From: Halapricum desulfuricans
GTDB taxonomy: Archaea; Halobacteriota; Halobacteria; Halobacteriales; Haloarculaceae
NCBI RefSeq assembly: GCF_017094505.1
Contig: NZ_CP064787.1
Coordinates: 1,612,001 to 1,676,000, forward strand
Direction of reading: 5' to 3'
Length of the DNA stretch: 64,000 bases
Shown: in pieces, positions 1-9,814 of the stretch
Layout: the number at the start of each line of letters is the position of its first letter
How positions within the stretch are numbered: position 1 is the first letter of the stretch
Program-made: the position numbers and the translations under genes
The notes under the pieces: generated by a model
The model's input: the letters and a program-made list of their open reading frames with translations, nothing else
Told to the model about the DNA's origin: nothing
Databases searched by the model: none

Positions 1-2
1 GG

Positions 3-1904
3 CTGTTCATGTTGCTCGGCTTCCTGCTTCTGGCCGGCGAAGGGGGGACCTTCCAGTTGCTCGGGACGGAGCAGGCGCTGTTCGCACAGGCCGAATCGCT
101 CCGCGAGGGGCTCCGCGCGGACGGACTGTTCGTGCCTGCGCTCGTGTTGATCGGCATCGGGGCCGCCGCCAAGTCCGCGCAGGTCCCGCTGCACATCTGG
201 CTGCCCAACGCGATGGAAGCGCCCACGCCCGTCTCGGCGTTTCTCCACTCGGCGACGATGGTCAAGGCGGGCGTCTACCTCGTCGGTCGGCTCCGCCCGC
301 TTCTGGCCTCTGAGGAGTGGCAACTGCTGTTCGTGGCGATGGGGCTGGTGACGATGACCGTCGCCGCAATCCTGGCTGTCGGAGCCAGCGACATCAAGGA
401 GTTGCTGGCCTACTCGACGGCGTCGCACCTCGGGTTGATCATCGCCGGCTTCGGCGTCGTCGGAGGCGGTGCGAGCGCCTACGGAGCCGAAACCGGGTCG
501 TTCCACATCCTCAACCACGCCGCGTTCAAGGCCGCGCTCTTTCTCGTGGCCGGGATCATCGCCCACGAGGCCGGATCGCGCCTGATCGACGACCTCGGCG
601 GGCTGTGGCGCGACCTCCCGATCGCCGCCGGCGTTACGGTCGTCGCGGCGCTCGGAATGGCCGGCGTGCCGCCGTTCAACGGCTTTTACTCCAAGGAGTT
701 CCTCTTCGAGGCGACCTACGAACTCGCGCACGCCTCCGGCGGGCTGTGGTGGATACTGCCCGCGGTCGCCGTCTTCGGGAGCGTGTTCACGTTCCTGTAC
801 TCGATCCGGTTTTTGATGCTGTTCTTCGGTGAGAAGCCCGATGCGCTGGGGCACGTCCACACGCCGCCGTGGTCGATGCGACTGCCCGCGGTCGCGCTGG
901 CCGTCGTCGCCGGGATCATCGGACTCGGCGGGATCACCGCGACGGCCGGCGTCCACATCGGCCCGCTCGAGGAGTTCGTCCGGCAGGTCGTCGGCGCGAC
1001 CGCGATCGATCAGGGTGGCGAGCACGGCGCGCACTTCTCGTATTACCTGCCGACCGAGCCCACCGTTCCGGTACTGATGAGCGCGACGACGATCGGGCTC
1101 GGGGCGGTCGCCTATCCGTTCTACGACCAGCTCCGGGACGTCGTCCGTCGGCTGCGCTCGGTTTCGCTCCTCAGCGCGAACTGGTATTACGACTCGGTCG
1201 TCGAGGGACTCGATCGCTCTCGCGCGGTCGAGTCGACGATCCAGACGGGACAGCTTCGGACCTACGCGCTGGTGTTGTTGCTCGCTGTGAGCGTCATGAC
1301 GCTGCTCGCCTACGCCACAGCGGCCGTCGGACTTCCCGCGTTCGGGAGCGTCGCGAGTCCGATCCCGATGGTGATCGTCCTCGGGGTCGCGGTCGTGGCC
1401 GCGTTCGCGGTCACGCGGGCCCCGTCACACATCGCGGGCGTGCTGACGCTCTCGATTCTGGGGTTCATGGTCGCGATCTTCTACATCCTGGGAGACGCGC
1501 CGGACCTGGCGCTGACACAGCTACTCATCGAGACGCTTGTGCTGGTGCTCTTTTTGCTCGTCCTGGACAAACTCCCGCCGTTCTACGGCGAGGCGCGCCG
1601 GTGGGTACTCGCCCGGGACGCGGTCGCGTCGGCGGTCGTCGGCGTCACCGTCTTCCTGACCGTCCTGGTGACGACGGCCGCAAGTCCCGCCAGCAGGATC
1701 TCGAACTTCTTCCTCGAGCGCGGGGGCGTCCCGGCCGAGCACGGCACGTGGATCCTCGATTACGGCGGCGGGGCCAACATCGTGAATGTCATCCTCGTCG
1801 ACTTCCGCGCGTTCGATACGCTGGGCGAGATCTCGGTGATCGCGATGGCCGCGCTGTCCGTGATTACGCTGGTTGCGATGCGCGAACGAGGTGAGAAACA
1901 GTGA
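3..1904 (+). CDS. mrpA: Na+/H+ antiporter subunit A (MrpA/MnhA), 5' truncated
   Basis: This is the proton-conducting subunit of the multisubunit Mrp cation/proton antiporter in the cell membrane; the 5' end lies outside the window, so only the last ~633 codons are seen. The visible N-terminal part is the NuoL/ND5-like antiporter domain, with the conserved helix and lysine in AAAKSAQVPLHIWLPNAMEAP and the histidine-rich HSATMVKAG segment. The C-terminal ~230 residues are the MrpA-specific domain, with the signature GGANIVNVILVDFRAFDTLG. Its stop overlaps the start of mrpB by 4 bp (GTGA), so the operon is translationally coupled. The role in Na+ export and pH homeostasis comes from the family. 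Confidence 0.95.
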   Translation: MFMLLGFLLLAGEGGTFQLLGTEQALFAQAESLREGLRADGLFVPALVLIGIGAAAKSAQVPLHIWLPNAMEAPTPVSAFLHSATMVKAGVYLVGRLRPLLASEEWQLLFVAMGLVTMTVAAILAVGASDIKELLAYSTASHLGLIIAGFGVVGGGASAYGAETGSFHILNHAAFKAALFLVAGIIAHEAGSRLIDDLGGLWRDLPIAAGVTVVAALGMAGVPPFNGFYSKEFLFEATYELAHASGGLWWILPAVAVFGSVFTFLYSIRFLMLFFGEKPDALGHVHTPPWSMRLPAVALAVVAGIIGLGGITATAGVHIGPLEEFVRQVVGATAIDQGGEHGAHFSYYLPTEPTVPVLMSATTIGLGAVAYPFYDQLRDVVRRLRSVSLLSANWYYDSVVEGLDRSRAVESTIQTGQLRTYALVLLLAVSVMTLLAYATAAVGLPAFGSVASPIPMVIVLGVAVVAAFAVTRAPSHIAGVLTLSILGFMVAIFYILGDAPDLALTQLLIETLVLVLFLLVLDKLPPFYGEARRWVLARDAVASAVVGVTVFLTVLVTTAASPASRISNFFLERGGVPAEHGTWILDYGGGANIVNVILVDFRAFDTLGEISVIAMAALSVITLVAMRERGEKQ

Positions 1905-2404
1905 CAGAGAACGAACCGACAGTCATCGCCCGTACGGTCGTTCGGATCGTCGTGCCGATCATCCTGGTGACGGCAGTCGCGCTGCTGTTGCAGGGACACA
2001 ACGCCCCCGGTGGCGGGTTCATCGGCGGCGTCCTGACTGCCGTCGCGTTCGCGCTCATCTACGTCATCTACGGGCTGGATTACGTCGAGACGGAGATCCT
2101 CGATCGCACGGCCCTGCCACGGGCGCTCCCGGGCGAGCCAGTCGAGGACGAAAGCGCACAGCGCCCCGGCGTGACGAAAGAGTTCAGCGAAGTGCTGGCG
2201 ATCGGACTGGCGCTGGCCGCCGGGAGCGGGATCGTCGCGATCGCGCTGGGATACCCGTTCCTCAGTCAGGCCGTCGCGTTCGTCGAGGGAATCCCGCTGT
2301 TTCACGAGATCGAGGTCGCGTCGGCGCTGGCGTTCGACCTCGGAGTGTACTTCGTCGTCGTCGGCGGGCTACTGACGGTCATTGCGGTGGTGGGTGCGGA
2401 ATGA
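1901..2404 (+). CDS. mrpB: Na+/H+ antiporter subunit B (MrpB/MnhB)
   Basis: Small integral membrane subunit of the Mrp antiporter, 167 residues with a GTG start overlapping the mrpA stop. The MrpB family pattern is visible: an N-terminal membrane helix, then GHNAPGGGFIGGVLTA around residues 33-48, a charged loop at about 70-90, and two further helices ending in VGGLLTVIAVVGAE. Its stop overlaps the ATG of mrpC by 4 bp. Position between mrpA and mrpC and family similarity make the call secure. Confidence 0.94.
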   Translation: MTENEPTVIARTVVRIVVPIILVTAVALLLQGHNAPGGGFIGGVLTAVAFALIYVIYGLDYVETEILDRTALPRALPGEPVEDESAQRPGVTKEFSEVLAIGLALAAGSGIVAIALGYPFLSQAVAFVEGIPLFHEIEVASALAFDLGVYFVVVGGLLTVIAVVGAE

Positions 2405-2799
2405 TCGCCAGCGCCCTCGCCGCCGGCGGCACCGGTGGGTACGTTCCGGCCCGGGAACCGCAGTTCGTGCTGGCGGTCGTGCTCGGGTTGCTGTTCGCGC
2501 TCGGGACGTTCCTGATCCTCCGTCGCGACGTCGTCCGGGTCGTCTGGGGCGTCACGATCCTCAGCCAGGCGGCGAACGTCTACCTCGTGACGATGGGCGG
2601 GCTCGCCGGCTCGGTCCCGTTCGTCGGCCACGGCGGCGGGGAAGCGACGGCGACGACGGACCCGCTCGTTCAGGCGCTCGTGCTGACGGCGATCGTCATC
2701 GGGTTCGGGACGACCGCGTTCTCGCTAGTGTTGACCTACCGGGTATACGAGGAACACGGGACGATCGATCTGAAGGAAATCGGTGATACCAATGAGTAA
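2401..2799 (+). CDS. mrpC: Na+/H+ antiporter subunit C (MrpC/MnhC)
   Basis: NuoK-like subunit of the Mrp complex, 132 residues with three predicted membrane helices. The core helix pair is LGLLFALGTFLILRRDVVRVVWG then TILSQAANVYLV; the third helix has TDPLVQALVLTAIVIGFG, the typical NuoK/MrpC ending. The reading frame stays open upstream into mrpB, but the ATG overlapping the mrpB stop is preferred because it gives the family length and keeps the 4-bp coupling. The stop lies 8 bp inside mrpD. Confidence 0.93.
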   Translation: MIASALAAGGTGGYVPAREPQFVLAVVLGLLFALGTFLILRRDVVRVVWGVTILSQAANVYLVTMGGLAGSVPFVGHGGGEATATTDPLVQALVLTAIVIGFGTTAFSLVLTYRVYEEHGTIDLKEIGDTNE

Positions 2800-4444
2800 C
2801 GTCGTCATCGCGCCGCTTCTGGTCGCACTGGTCACGGCCGTGCTGACGCTCGCCACGCGCGCCCGTCCGCGGTTGCAACGGACGCTCAGTCTCGTCGGCG
2901 GCGTCGGGTACGTCCTCGCGGTCGGGCGGCTGGTCTGGCAGGTCTTCACGGGTCCGGTGCTGACCTACCAGCTGTCCGGGTGGACGGCACCGTACGGGAT
3001 CACGCTCGTCGCCGACCAGCTCTCGGCGTTCATGCTCGCGATGAGTGCCGTCGTCACGATCGCGGCGCTCGCGTTCTCGACGGACTACATCGGGGCGTTC
3101 GGACAGCAGATCGCCTACCACCCGCTCTTTCACCTCATGGTCGTCGGCGTGACGGGCGCGTTCCTCACGGGCGATATCTTCAATCTCTTCGTGTGGTTCG
3201 AGGTGATGCTCATGCCGAGTTACGTGCTCGTGGTCTTCTACAGCGGTCCGGACCACACCCGAGCGGCGCTGCAGTACACGGTCTTGAACCTGATCGGCAG
3301 CGCCGTGATGTTGCTGTCCATCGGCGGCATCTACGCCACGACCGGGACGCTCAACATGGCCGATCTGACAGTCAGGCTGGCCAACCCGGACGCGTTCGGG
3401 ATCGCCGTCGAGCCGGTCGTCGGACTCGCGGCGCTGCTATTCGCGGTGTTCGCGCTCAAGGCCGGGATCGTCCCGTTTCACTTCTGGGTGCCCGACGCCT
3501 ACGAGGCGGCCCCCGCGCCGGTCTCGGCGATGCTGGCCGGCGTCACGAAGAAGGTCGGGGTCTACGCGATCATTCGACTCCTCTTTACCGTCTTCGGGGC
3601 CGCGCAGCTGGATCTCGGGCCGTTCGGTGACGGCTCGATGTTGCTGTTCTTCGGGCCGATACTGCTCGCGATGGCGATCGCGAGCGCGTTCCTCGGCGGG
3701 TTCGGGGCCGTCGGCCAGTCGAACCTCGATCGACTGTTAGCGTACTCCTCGATCGCACAGGTCGGGTTCATCGTGCTGCCGCTGGCTGTCGTCGCGACGA
3801 TCCCGCTGGCGGGCGGCGAGACAGTCACCGTCCTCGGCGGTGACTTCTCGGTCCCGACAGGGAGCGGCGCGGACGGGCTCCGCGTCCTCGGGATCGTCGC
3901 GGCGTTGCTGTACGCGCTCAACCACGCCGTCGCGAAGTCGCTGCTGTTCCTGGTGAGCGGCGCGGTCCGGGCGACCGTCGGCACGACTGAGACGGACGAA
4001 CTCGGCGGGCTGGCACGCGGTCGCCCGTTCCTCTCGGGCGCGTTCCTGATCGGCGGTCTGAGCCTCGTCGGGATTCCGCCGCTGATGGGCTTTTTCGGCA
4101 AACTCACCGTCTTCGAGACGGCGGCGACCGCGATGACCACGAACGGAGCCGTCGGTGCGACCGCCGCCGTCGCCGCGCTCGGTGGCGCGATCCTCACGAT
4201 CGCGTACGTCTCGAAGGTCTGGAACGAGGCCTTCTGGGGGACCCAGAGCACCCCCGTCCTCCGGGCGACGGCCCAGCCGCTCGCGCTGCTCGCGATCGTG
4301 ATCGGACTCGCGCTCGCCGTAGTCGTCCTCGGGATCGGGCTCGATCCGGTCTACGAGGGGGCACACGGTGCCGCCAGCGCGGCGCTCGACCGCGGGGCGT
4401 ACATCGACGCTGTCGATCCGAGTTACGCGGAGGTGCAATCATGA
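2792..4444 (+). CDS. mrpD: Na+/H+ antiporter subunit D (MrpD/MnhD)
   Basis: Second proton-translocating antiporter-like subunit (NuoM/NuoN type) of the Mrp complex, 550 residues and about 14 membrane helices. Family motifs include FHLMVVGVTGAFLTGDIFNLFVWFE near residue 115, LKAGIVPFHFWVPDAYEAAP near 230 with the conserved lysine, and the broken-helix region HAVAKSLLFLVSG near 385. A GTG three codons upstream is in frame, but the ATG overlapping the mrpC stop fits the operon better. It overlaps mrpE by 4 bp. Confidence 0.95.
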   Translation: MSNVVIAPLLVALVTAVLTLATRARPRLQRTLSLVGGVGYVLAVGRLVWQVFTGPVLTYQLSGWTAPYGITLVADQLSAFMLAMSAVVTIAALAFSTDYIGAFGQQIAYHPLFHLMVVGVTGAFLTGDIFNLFVWFEVMLMPSYVLVVFYSGPDHTRAALQYTVLNLIGSAVMLLSIGGIYATTGTLNMADLTVRLANPDAFGIAVEPVVGLAALLFAVFALKAGIVPFHFWVPDAYEAAPAPVSAMLAGVTKKVGVYAIIRLLFTVFGAAQLDLGPFGDGSMLLFFGPILLAMAIASAFLGGFGAVGQSNLDRLLAYSSIAQVGFIVLPLAVVATIPLAGGETVTVLGGDFSVPTGSGADGLRVLGIVAALLYALNHAVAKSLLFLVSGAVRATVGTTETDELGGLARGRPFLSGAFLIGGLSLVGIPPLMGFFGKLTVFETAATAMTTNGAVGATAAVAALGGAILTIAYVSKVWNEAFWGTQSTPVLRATAQPLALLAIVIGLALAVVVLGIGLDPVYEGAHGAASAALDRGAYIDAVDPSYAEVQS

Positions 4445-5010
4445 AACGCTGGCCGATAGTCGGACTGACGCTGGCCGTCCTGTGGCTGTTCGTCAACGGA
4501 GCACCGCTCACGCCGACCGGGATCGCGACGACGCTGCTGGTCGGGTCGCTCGTCGGATTCCCGATCGCGTTCCTCTTCCGGCGGTTCTACACCGCCGAGA
4601 TGAACGTCCGCGGCGGGCTGTTCGCGGCCCCGTTCGGGGTCCTGTACGTGCTGCTGTTCGTCCGCGAGTTGCTGGTCGCGAACCTGGACGTCGCCTGGCG
4701 CGTGTTGTGGCCGTCGATGCCGATCAAGCCGGACGTCGTCGAGGTGCCGCTGCGCGTCGAGTCAGACCTGGCCGTGACGACGATCGCAAACAGCATCACG
4801 CTCACGCCGGGGACGCTCACGATGGATTACGACCGCGATCGAAACACGCTGTACGTTCACGGAATCACGGGTGCGGACGAGGAAGCCGTTCTCGAGCCGA
4901 TCCGGCGCTGGGAGGACTACGCCCTGCGGATCTTCGACGAGGAGCGCTCCCCGGGCGATCCCGTCCCCGACCCGGCCGAGGTTGGCGGGGGTGACGACGA
5001 TGGCGAGTGA
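4441..5010 (+). CDS. mrpE: Na+/H+ antiporter subunit E (MrpE/MnhE)
   Basis: MrpE family membrane subunit, 189 residues, slightly longer than the usual ~160 because of an acidic C-terminal tail (about residues 170-189). Visible family features are paired N-terminal helices, the stretch LLFVRELLVANLDVAWRVLWP (about 74-94), and the soluble part with ANSITLTPGTLTMDYDRD, characteristic of MrpE. It starts 4 bp inside mrpD and overlaps the mrpF start by 11 bp, keeping the operon coupled. Confidence 0.93.
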   Translation: MKRWPIVGLTLAVLWLFVNGAPLTPTGIATTLLVGSLVGFPIAFLFRRFYTAEMNVRGGLFAAPFGVLYVLLFVRELLVANLDVAWRVLWPSMPIKPDVVEVPLRVESDLAVTTIANSITLTPGTLTMDYDRDRNTLYVHGITGADEEAVLEPIRRWEDYALRIFDEERSPGDPVPDPAEVGGGDDDGE

Positions 5011-5290
5011 ACTCCCGGCGGTGCTCGATACGGCAGTGCTGGCCGCGCTCGTGCTCGCCAGCGTGCTCACGCTGCTTGCGAGCTACCGGGTGATCGTCGG
5101 CCCGACGACCCCGGACAGGGTCGTCTCGCTGGACACGATCGGGACGAACGTCGTCGCGATCGCGATCCTCTATGCGATCCAGACCGGTGAGGGACTGTTC
5201 GTGACGGTGAGTCTCGTCCTCGCGATCATCGGGTTCGTGAGTACGATCGCCGTCGCACGCTTCGTTACGGAAGGTGACATCATCGAATGA
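5000..5290 (+). CDS. mrpF: Na+/H+ antiporter subunit F (MrpF/MnhF)
   Basis: Three-helix MrpF subunit, 96 residues. The motif YRVIVGPTTPDRVVSLDTIGTN between helices 1 and 2 is diagnostic for MrpF, and the second and third helices follow. The frame is open for 43 codons upstream inside mrpE, but the ATG at 5000 gives the normal family length and an 11-bp overlap with mrpE. The stop overlaps the mrpG ATG by 4 bp. Confidence 0.93.
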   Translation: MASELPAVLDTAVLAALVLASVLTLLASYRVIVGPTTPDRVVSLDTIGTNVVAIAILYAIQTGEGLFVTVSLVLAIIGFVSTIAVARFVTEGDIIE

Positions 5291-5628
5291 CCATGCACGT
5301 ACTTCGAGTCGCTGTCCTGGCCGCGTTGCTCGCGATCGGATCGTTCTTCCTGCTGGTCGGAACGGTCGGATTGCTCCGGTTGCCCGACGTCTACAACCGG
5401 ATGCACGCCACGAGCAAGGCGACGACGCTCGGCGCGGCGTCGCTGTTTCTCGCCGGCACAGTGTACTTCGGTCCGGAGGGTCCCGGGCTGGTGTCGCTGG
5501 TCGGGATCGTCTTCCTGTTTCTGACGGCCCCGACGGGGGCGCACGTCATCTCCCGGGCCGCTCACAAGATGGGCGTGCCGTTCTACGGCCGCGCCGACTG
5601 GCCCGACGACGAGCGCGAACGGAGCTAG
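5287..5628 (+). CDS. mrpG: Na+/H+ antiporter subunit G (MrpG/MnhG)
   Basis: Last gene of the Mrp operon, 113 residues with three predicted helices. The MrpG signature is seen in GLLRLPDVYNRMHATSKATTLG (about residues 29-50), followed by FLFLTAPTGAHVISRAAH. All seven subunits are therefore contiguous in the order A-B-C-D-E-F-G. The 3' end overlaps the convergent coaBC gene by 4 bp, leaving no room for an intergenic terminator. Confidence 0.94.
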   Translation: MTMHVLRVAVLAALLAIGSFFLLVGTVGLLRLPDVYNRMHATSKATTLGAASLFLAGTVYFGPEGPGLVSLVGIVFLFLTAPTGAHVISRAAHKMGVPFYGRADWPDDERERS

Positions 5629-6773
5629 CTGCGAGCCAGTCGGTCCGCGACCGCGTCCCCGAGTCGCTGCTTCGAGCCGCTGACGACCTCGACGTCGTCG
5701 TCGACCAGTAACGCGCGCGTTTCCTCGTCGCCCATCACGGCCGCGTCGTTGGCTACGACGAATTCCAGTCCTACCCGATCGCGCAGCTCGCGTGCCCGCT
5801 CGATCATGGCCTCGTCGTCGCCGCCCGTCTCGGCCTTGAACCCGACCATCGGCAGGTCCGGCTGTGCCTCCCGAATCGTATCCAGTACCTTCGGCGTCGG
5901 CTGGAGGTCAAGCGTCAGCGACGCCTGCCCGGAGCGGAGTTTCTCGTCGGCGGTCTCGACGGTGTAGTCGGCGATCGCGGCCGCCGAGACGAGCGCGTCC
6001 GCGTCCGCGGCGGCGTCTTCGACGGCCGCGAGCATCTCCGCCGTGCTCTCGACGGACTCGACGGTCGCGTAGGGCACGCCCGGGCCGTCATGCACCAGCG
6101 TCACGTCGGCACCGCGGACGTAACAGGCTCGTGCGACCGCCCGGCCGGTCGCCCCGCTCGCGCGGTTCGAGAGCGTCCGGATCGGGTCGATCGATTCCGT
6201 GGTCGCGCCGGCCGTGACGACGACGTGGCGGCCGTCGAGCGGGCGGTCGCCGACGGCGCGGGCGACGCCGGTCGCGATCGCGTCGTCGCTGGCGATCTTG
6301 GCCTTGCCCTCCTCGATGCGCGGCTCGACGAAGTGGACGCCCCACGATTCGAGTTGCTCGATGGCCTCGAGTACGCCCGGGTGGTCGTACATCGGCTTGT
6401 GCATCGCCGGGACGACGACCACCGGCAACCCCGATCCGAGCGCGGTCGTCGCACACGTCGTCACCGGCGTGTCGTCGACGGCGCTGGCCATCTTGCCGAC
6501 GGTGTTGGCCGTCGCCGGCGAGACCAGATACGCGTCCGCCCAGCCCTCGACGCCACAGAGATCGACGTGTTCGACGGCCCCGGTGATCTCGGTGACGACG
6601 TCGTTCTCGGTCGCGAACTCGACCGACCACGGATGGATGATGTTCGTCGCCTCGGGGCTCATGACGGCACGGACGGTCGCCCCGCGACGCCTGAGTTCGT
6701 GGACGAACTCGACGGTCCTGACGGCCGCGATCGATCCCGTGATCCCGAGCGCGACGTTGACGCCCTCTAGCAT
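5625..6773 (-). CDS. coaBC: Bifunctional phosphopantothenoylcysteine decarboxylase/phosphopantothenate-cysteine ligase
   Basis: Coenzyme A biosynthesis enzyme of 382 residues. The N-terminal half is the flavin-dependent CoaC decarboxylase, with LGITGSIAAVRTVE at about 8-21, HVDL near 69, and VVPAMHKPMYDHP near 122 (the family's catalytic/substrate segment, normally PAMN; here H replaces N). The C-terminal half is the CoaB ligase domain, with VVTAGATTESIDPIRTLSNRASG near 185 and GFKAETG near 318. It is a single gene, as in most prokaryotes. Convergent with mrpG. Confidence 0.93.
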   Translation of the reverse strand: MLEGVNVALGITGSIAAVRTVEFVHELRRRGATVRAVMSPEATNIIHPWSVEFATENDVVTEITGAVEHVDLCGVEGWADAYLVSPATANTVGKMASAVDDTPVTTCATTALGSGLPVVVVPAMHKPMYDHPGVLEAIEQLESWGVHFVEPRIEEGKAKIASDDAIATGVARAVGDRPLDGRHVVVTAGATTESIDPIRTLSNRASGATGRAVARACYVRGADVTLVHDGPGVPYATVESVESTAEMLAAVEDAAADADALVSAAAIADYTVETADEKLRSGQASLTLDLQPTPKVLDTIREAQPDLPMVGFKAETGGDDEAMIERARELRDRVGLEFVVANDAAVMGDEETRALLVDDDVEVVSGSKQRLGDAVADRLARS

Positions 6774-6955
6774 GCCTACCGCTTGGCCGGGCAGGGGTTT
6801 GAAACCATCTCTCTCAGACCAGGTGCGGGAAACCTTCGACGAGTACGTGTTCGTAGTCGACGAGCACGGGTTCGTAGCCTCGGCTATAGGGGATAGTAGT
6901 TCGAAAGAATCGAGTTAGCAGCACATCGTCAAGAGACGACGGCTACAACCCGGAA

Positions 6956-7150
6956 CTAGTTGCGGACGACGTTCGTCGCGCGGGGGCCCTTGGGGGCCTG
7001 TTCGATGTCGAAATCGACGTCCTGTCCTTCCTCGAGATCGGGGCCGCCGACGTCCTCCATGTGGAAGAAAACGTCCTCGTCCGCGTCCTCAGTCGAAATG
7101 AAACCGTAGCCGCCAGTGTCGTTGAAGAAATCAACCTTACCGTTTGCCAT
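6956..7150 (-). CDS. cspA: Cold-shock domain protein (CspA family)
   Basis: A 64-residue single cold-shock-domain protein that binds single-stranded nucleic acid. The RNP1-like motif is GGYGFIS (about residues 13-19) and the RNP2-like motif is VFFHME (about 27-32); MANGKVDFFNDTGG matches the conserved first strand. It stands alone between coaBC and uvrB. A TATA-like element 26-34 nt upstream of the ATG suggests a leaderless transcript of its own. Confidence 0.95.
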   Translation of the reverse strand: MANGKVDFFNDTGGYGFISTEDADEDVFFHMEDVGGPDLEEGQDVDFDIEQAPKGPRATNVVRN

Positions 7151-7175
7151 TGCTTCTATAGGGATGGGTGTCGAA

Positions 7176-7184
7176 CGTATAAGA
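7176..7184 (-). promoter_or_regulatory. TATA-like promoter element for the cold-shock gene
   Basis: The minus strand reads TCTTATACG here, centred about 30 nt upstream of the cold-shock ATG at 7150. This is the spacing expected of an archaeal TATA box driving a leaderless transcript. No BRE was resolved with confidence. Confidence 0.5.
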
Positions 7185-7322
7185 CTTCTGAGTGTGGGAG
7201 TACCATGCTCGCTCGCGCTCTGCGGGCCAAGTCACGCACAGCCATTGCCCGCAAACGGTCAGTCTCAGCCGGTCCCGGGGCCACCGAGCGCCTGAAGTGA
7301 GTTGAGGCCCTGGCTGGGACTG

Positions 7323-9383
7323 ATGAGTGACACCGGGAGTCCGCTGTCGCCGGACCGGCCGGACGTAGACCGAGCGTTCGAAGTCGACGCGCCGTTCGAT
7401 CCGGCGGGCGACCAGCCCGAGGCGATCGAACAGCTCGCCGAGGGCTTCCAGCAGGGCATGGACGAACAGACGCTGCTGGGCGTGACCGGCTCCGGCAAGA
7501 CCAATACCGTCTCGTGGGTCATCGAGGAGATCCAGAAACCCACGCTGGTGATCGCCCACAACAAGACGCTTGCGGCCCAGCTCTACGAGGAATTCAGGGA
7601 GCTGTTCCCGAACAACGCCGTCGAGTATTTCGTCTCCTACTACGACTACTACCAGCCCGAGGCCTACGTCGAGCAGACCGACAAGTACATCGAGAAAGAC
7701 GCCTCGATCAACGAGGAGATCGATCGCCTTCGCCACTCGGCGACCCGGTCGCTGCTGACTCGCGAGGACGTCATCGTCGTCGCGTCGGTCTCGGCCATCT
7801 ACGGGCTGGGCGATCCGCGGAACTACGTCGACATGTCGCTGCGACTCGAGCGCGGCCAGCGCATCGACCGCGACGAGTTGCTCGGCCGGCTGGTCGATCT
7901 CAACTACGAGCGCAACGACGTCGATTTCACGCAGGGGACCTTCCGGGTGCGCGGCGACACCGTCGAGATCTACCCGATGTACGGCCGGTACGCCGTGCGC
8001 GTCGAGCTGTGGGGCGACGAGATCGACCGCCTCGTGAAGATCGATCCGCTGGAGGGCGAGATCAAAAGCGAGGAACCGGCCGTGCTGGTCCACCCCGCGG
8101 AGCACTACTCGATCCCCGAACAGCGCCTCCAGCGGGCCATCGACGAGATCGAACAACTGATGGAGCGACGCGTCTCCTACTTCGAGCGGCAGGGCGATCT
8201 CGTGGCCGCCCAGCGGATCGAAGAGCGGACGACTTTCGATCTGGAGATGCTCAAAGAGACGGGGTACTGCTCGGGCATCGAGAACTACTCGGTCCACCTC
8301 TCGGACAGGGAGTCCGGCGAAGCGCCCTACACCCTGCTCGATTACTTCCCCGATGACTTCCTGACCGTCATCGACGAGTCTCACCAGACGATTCCCCAGA
8401 TCCGCGGCCAGTACGAGGGCGACAAGTCCCGCAAGGACTCGCTGGTCGAGAACGGCTTTCGGCTGCCGACCGCCTACGACAACCGACCGCTGACGTTCGA
8501 GGAGTTCGAGGAGAAGACCGATCGGACGCTGTACGTCAGCGCGACCCCGGGCGACTACGAGCGCGAGGGCAGCGACCGGATCGTCGAGCAGATCGTCCGA
8601 CCGACCCATCTGGTCGACCCGGAGATCGAGGTCAGCCCGGCACAGAGTCAGGTCGAGGACCTGCTGGGGCGGATCGACGACCGGGTCGAACGGGACGAAC
8701 GCGTGCTGGTGACGACGCTGACCAAGCGCATGGCCGAGGACCTGACCGAATACCTCGAGGAGGCCGGCGTCGCCGTCGAGTACATGCACGACGAGACCGA
8801 CACCTTAGAGCGCCACGAACTCGTCCGCGGACTCCGGGCCGGCGAGTTCGACGTGCTCGTGGGGATCAACCTCCTGCGGGAGGGGCTCGACATCCCCGAG
8901 GTGTCGCTGGTGGCCATTCTGGACGCCGACCAGGAGGGCTTTCTGCGCAGCGAGACGACGCTCGTCCAGACGATGGGACGGGCCGCGCGCAACGTCAACG
9001 GGCAGGTCGTCCTCTATGCGGACGACCCGAGCGACGCGATGGAGTCGGCCATCGAGGAGACCCGTCGCCGCCGACGGATCCAGCGGGAGTACAACGAGCA
9101 ACACGGGTTCGAGCCGACCACCATCGACAAGGAGATCGGCGAGACGAACCTCCCCGGAAGCGAGACCGACACCGGCGACGCCGCGGGAATGGACCCGGGC
9201 GACGCCGACGAGGCAGCGCGACTGATCGAAGACCTCGAAGAGCGGATGGAGGCCGCGGCCGACAACCTCGAGTTCGAACTCGCGGCGGACATCCGCGATC
9301 GGATCCGCGAACTCCGTGAGAGCTACGACCTCGACGGCGAAGAGGAGGGCGTCGTGCCGGAACCCGGCCCCGGCGAGCGCTGA
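7323..9383 (+). CDS. uvrB: UvrABC excinuclease subunit B
   Basis: Nucleotide excision repair damage-verification helicase, 686 residues, near normal length. Walker A is GVTGSGKT at residues 53-60; the beta-hairpin region reads [14 protein letters not shown]; the DEAD-like box is VIDESHQT; helicase motifs include [30 protein letters not shown] and [12 protein letters not shown]. The C-terminal UVR domain (about 640-675, [22 protein letters not shown]) would contact UvrC. ATG at 7323 (MSDTGSP) was chosen over an in-frame ATG seven codons upstream because it begins at the conserved family N-terminus. uvrA and uvrC are not in this window. Confidence 0.96.
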   Translation: MSDTGSPLSPDRPDVDRAFEVDAPFDPAGDQPEAIEQLAEGFQQGMDEQTLLGVTGSGKTNTVSWVIEEIQKPTLVIAHNKTLAAQLYEEFRELFPNNAVEYFVSYYDYYQPEAYVEQTDKYIEKDASINEEIDRLRHSATRSLLTREDVIVVASVSAIYGLGDPRNYVDMSLRLERGQRIDRDELLGRLVDLNYERNDVDFTQGTFRVRGDTVEIYPMYGRYAVRVELWGDEIDRLVKIDPLEGEIKSEEPAVLVHPAEHYSIPEQRLQRAIDEIEQLMERRVSYFERQGDLVAAQRIEERTTFDLEMLKETGYCSGIENYSVHLSDRESGEAPYTLLDYFPDDFLTVIDESHQTIPQIRGQYEGDKSRKDSLVENGFRLPTAYDNRPLTFEEFEEKTDRTLYVSATPGDYEREGSDRIVEQIVRPTHLVDPEIEVSPAQSQVEDLLGRIDDRVERDERVLVTTLTKRMAEDLTEYLEEAGVAVEYMHDETDTLERHELVRGLRAGEFDVLVGINLLREGLDIPEVSLVAILDADQEGFLRSETTLVQTMGRAARNVNGQVVLYADDPSDAMESAIEETRRRRRIQREYNEQHGFEPTTIDKEIGETNLPGSETDTGDAAGMDPGDADEAARLIEDLEERMEAAADNLEFELAADIRDRIRELRESYDLDGEEEGVVPEPGPGER

Positions 9384-9601
9384 GTGGTGCTTCACCCGTG
9401 GCGTTGTGAGCTCCTGGTCCAACCGCCCACCTCCTGAATTACTTCTATGTATTTTGAGGCATGCAAGATACAGAGCGTGAATGCAGCACGCGTCCCGTCT
9501 GGTTCGCCGTGAGTCACTCAGTTGTTCGAAACACCGTTGCAGTGTGAAAATGCCACCAGTTCATACGGGTGGGCATCCTGTATGAGCATAGAGAGTCCAA
9601 C

Positions 9602-9814
9602 ATGAATTCAGTACAATCCGAAGCAGACGAACCGAGCACGTGGCCGGATCTCGCGGTGAGTCTCTACGATCGGCTCACCGGTCGAAACGCCGAGATTTCC
9701 TACAAATTCGACGATATGGAAGTCGCGGTTCCCAGCGGCCTCGGGGAGGACAGCGACCACGCTTCCTGGCGCCTCAACGGGACCGTCACAATCACGACCC
9801 GCGAGCGTGACTGA
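9602..9814 (+). CDS. Small haloarchaeal protein of unknown function
   Basis: A 70-residue acidic protein that I do not recognise. It has no signal peptide or membrane helix; the middle (SLYDRLTGRNAEISYKFDDMEVAVPSG) alternates hydrophobic and polar residues and could be beta-strand. It overlaps the GTG start of the next gene by 8 bp, so the two are probably co-translated. Start taken at 9602 because the sequence upstream is not protein-like. Confidence 0.55.
   Translation: MNSVQSEADEPSTWPDLAVSLYDRLTGRNAEISYKFDDMEVAVPSGLGEDSDHASWRLNGTVTITTRERD

Noticed and set aside
7137-8789. A 550-codon minus-strand open frame opposite uvrB
   Set aside because: It is a shadow of uvrB caused by high GC at third positions. 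It has no motif and its composition is unlike other proteins here.
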